This document shows, one piece after another, positions 62,314 to 64,000 of a stretch of DNA of 64,000 bases. The notes beneath the pieces were generated by a model. The model worked only from the letters and a program-made list of their open reading frames with translations. It had not been told where the DNA came from and ran no database searches. The translations under genes were made by a program, and so were the position numbers. The stretch comes from Chania fonticola_B (GTDB taxonomy: Bacteria; Pseudomonadota; Gammaproteobacteria; Enterobacterales; Enterobacteriaceae): the NCBI RefSeq assembly GCF_048537545.1, contig NZ_CP183218.1; one strand, written 5' to 3'. How positions within the stretch are numbered: the first letter of the stretch is position 1; each line of letters opens with the position of its first letter.

Positions 62314-63375
62314 ATGAATCATAAACTTAATCCCTGGTTAGATCTTTGCAGAGCTTTAGCAATATGTCTTGTCTTACTTTCTCATGGACGCATTTTTCTT
62401 ATACCTGTTTTTCCCGATAGCCAATTATTTAAATTTGGTGGTTTCATGGGGGTTGAGCTATTTTTTGTTCTTTCTGGGTTTCTTATTGGGAGGATCGTTT
62501 TTTCAAAGATCGAAGCCTCACAGAAACCCTTTGATTGGATTGGCGGTTTTTGGTTTAGACGATGGATGAGAACCTACCCAAGCTACCTCCTTTTCTTATT
62601 TATCAATATTGCTTTGATTACCACTATAAGAGAGGATAACTTCCCTAATATATTAGAATTTGGTAGTTTTACGCAAAGTCTGCTTTCTCCGCATCCCACT
62701 TTTTTTGGTGAGGCATGGAGTTTGGCCGTAGAGGAAGTATTTTATTTTATCACTCCGTTAGTCATGTCGCTCTCAATACTACTAACTAAAAATAAAAATG
62801 CCGGTGTGATAATCGCAATGTTTATCATGCTGCTAGCCCCCTTGATCCTGCGTGTTCATGCTGCCTTGTATACCAGCATGACATTTAACGAAATTAGAAC
62901 GATATCACTCTATAGAGTAGATTCGATCATGGTGGGTGTCGTATTTTCGTGGTTGTTTATTCATGGGAAGATTAATAAATTTGCTAGCATTGGATTAATA
63001 CTCATACCTATCTCGGCCTATATTGCTGTAAAACCTGATGATATTATAGATAGAAGCACTGCATTGAAAATATTCCTTTTTAACATGTCAAATATCGGGT
63101 TTGCATGTTTGATTGTTGCTGGTTACAGTCTGAATATTACCGGTCTGCTTAATAAATTAACGTCGCACGTGGCTAGGTGGTCATATGCGGCTTATCTTAC
63201 TAATTTGCCTGTATTATTGACAATTCGTTATTTTACCCAACCCCCTGTTACGGCGTTTAATTGCATCCTGTTATGGCTGGCATTTATTTTCTTCACTTTA
63301 GCAAGCGCTGCCATAGTTTATTCTTTATTTGAGCGAAAAGTTTTGCAGTACCGGGATGCAATAAGAGCGAAGTAG
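62314..63375 (+). CDS. Acyltransferase 3-family membrane protein
   Basis: The 353-residue protein has about ten membrane segments and fits the acyltransferase 3 family (PF01757; OafA/WecH-like O-acetyltransferases). Family features are the N-terminal LDLCRALAICLVLLSHGR (catalytic His of the LSHGR motif), FKFGGFMGVELFFVLSGFLIGRI, FWFRRWMRTYPSYLL and FFGEAWSLAVEEVFY. It may O-acetylate the O-antigen or capsule at the inner membrane. It is AT-rich and lies alone between gnd and hisIE, as expected for a horizontally acquired serotype modifier. Confidence 0.87.
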   Translation: MNHKLNPWLDLCRALAICLVLLSHGRIFLIPVFPDSQLFKFGGFMGVELFFVLSGFLIGRIVFSKIEASQKPFDWIGGFWFRRWMRTYPSYLLFLFINIALITTIREDNFPNILEFGSFTQSLLSPHPTFFGEAWSLAVEEVFYFITPLVMSLSILLTKNKNAGVIIAMFIMLLAPLILRVHAALYTSMTFNEIRTISLYRVDSIMVGVVFSWLFIHGKINKFASIGLILIPISAYIAVKPDDIIDRSTALKIFLFNMSNIGFACLIVAGYSLNITGLLNKLTSHVARWSYAAYLTNLPVLLTIRYFTQPPVTAFNCILLWLAFIFFTLASAAIVYSLFERKVLQYRDAIRAK

Positions 63376-63497
63376 GCATTAATTTAGAGTTGAAGGCGCG
63401 ATGCAGTTGGATTTACCCTCATTACCTAGTGTTGTAGGTGTGTCCTAAAACGCTAAATAATAAGGGTATATAAACTTTATAAGTAAACTTTCATCGC

Positions 63498-64000
63498 TTA
63501 CTTCTCGTGCCGCTCGCGCAGGCGGCCTATCACCTTGCTCAAATCCAGCTCCTGATCCTGCAACAGCACCAGCAGGTGGTAAATCAGGTCGGAAGCTTCG
63601 TTGGTCAGTTCCTCGCGATCGTTTACCGTGGCGGCCAGGGCGGTTTCTACGCCTTCCTCACCCACCTTCTGCGCAATGCGCTTGGTGCCGCTGGCATACA
63701 GCTTGGCAGTGTATGAGCTATCCGGGCTGGCGGTTTTACGCGAAGCCAGCAATTGCTCAAGCTGGTACAGGAAGCCCCAGTCGCTGCTTGCCGGATGGAA
63801 GCAACTGTCGTTGCCCAAATGGCAGGTTGGGCCGATTGGGTTGGCCAGGATCAGCAGGGTATCGTTATCGCAGTCTGGCGTAATGCTGACCACGTTAAGG
63901 AAGTTGCCTGAGCTTTCGCCTTTGGTCCACAGGCGCTGCTTGGTGCGTGAGAAGAACGTCACCTTGCCGGTTTGCTCGGTCACGTCTAGAGCTGCCTGAT
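63498..64000 (-). CDS. hisI: HisIE bifunctional enzyme (phosphoribosyl-AMP cyclohydrolase / phosphoribosyl-ATP pyrophosphatase), N-terminus missing
   Basis: The gene runs off the right edge of the window; 167 codons are present of about 203. The N-terminal HisI part shows KVTFFSRTKQRLWTKGESSGNFLNV, CDNDTLLILANPIGPTCH (metal-binding Cys and His). The HisE part shows SYTAKLYASGTKRIAQKVGEEGVETALAA and NEASDLIYHLLVLLQDQ. The protein carries out steps 2 and 3 of histidine synthesis and is the last gene of the his operon in enterobacteria. The frame stays open to the edge (ALDVTEQTGK), so the first Met seen at 63983 is not the true start. Confidence 0.96.
   Translation of the reverse strand, partial: QAALDVTEQTGKVTFFSRTKQRLWTKGESSGNFLNVVSITPDCDNDTLLILANPIGPTCHLGNDSCFHPASSDWGFLYQLEQLLASRKTASPDSSYTAKLYASGTKRIAQKVGEEGVETALAATVNDREELTNEASDLIYHLLVLLQDQELDLSKVIGRLRERHEK

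Overview
The window reads as a chromosomal segment of an enterobacterium, most likely Serratia or a close relative. The housekeeping genes (mglBAC, sanA, maeA, cdd, yohJK, metG, apbC/mrp, udk, dcd, asmA, yegH, galU/galF, gnd, hisIE) match their Enterobacterales counterparts closely. The order metG-apbC-udk-dcd-asmA and the placement of surface-polysaccharide genes between yegH and hisIE are typical of the group. The genus is inferred from gene content and order and was not tested by a database search.

Layout. Positions 1-9.4 kb hold the end of the galactose/methylgalactoside transporter operon, then sanA, maeA, cdd, yohK-yohJ and an MFS exporter, mostly on the minus strand. Positions 9.5-20.4 kb hold an orphan sugar-type periplasmic binding protein with a convincing MetJ operator, a DUF559 protein, metG, mrp, a PAP2-family membrane protein, udk, dcd, asmA and a LacI-type regulator. 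Positions 20.6-28.4 kb form one minus-strand catabolic block: a zinc polyol dehydrogenase, an ABC sugar importer (binding protein, ATPase, permease), an L-xylulose-type kinase, an UlaE/SgbU-type 3-epimerase and an AraD/SgbE-type 4-epimerase. Together they predict uptake of a pentitol or similar polyol, oxidation to a ketose, phosphorylation and epimerisation to D-xylulose 5-phosphate. Next come dcuC and yegH.

Positions 32.2-63.4 kb are a surface-polysaccharide region. Two near-identical regulatory modules (Rcs-like boxes plus JUMPStart/ops) flank galU-galF. The second leads into a capsule-type operon: a WecA-like initiating transferase, wza-wzb-wzc, a hairpin, then AT-rich genes for glycosyltransferases, a polymerase-like and a flippase-like membrane protein, a pyruvyltransferase-family protein and a secreted glycosidase-like protein. 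An IS66 transposase scar separates this block from galE. A third JUMPStart precedes rmlBACD, followed by an ABC-transporter-dependent O-antigen block: a WbbL-like rhamnosyltransferase, Wzm, Wzt with a C-terminal extension, and a 1136-residue multi-module glycosyltransferase. Then come gnd, a membrane acyltransferase and hisIE, which is cut by the window edge.

Three regulatory patterns stand out. Four MITE-like elements with inverted ends sit exactly between convergent stop codons. Four contiguous met boxes lie upstream of the orphan binding protein. A pair of inverted operator-like sequences 98 bp apart precedes the polyol operon. The cdd promoter also keeps two CRP-like sites at spacings expected for a class II CRP promoter.
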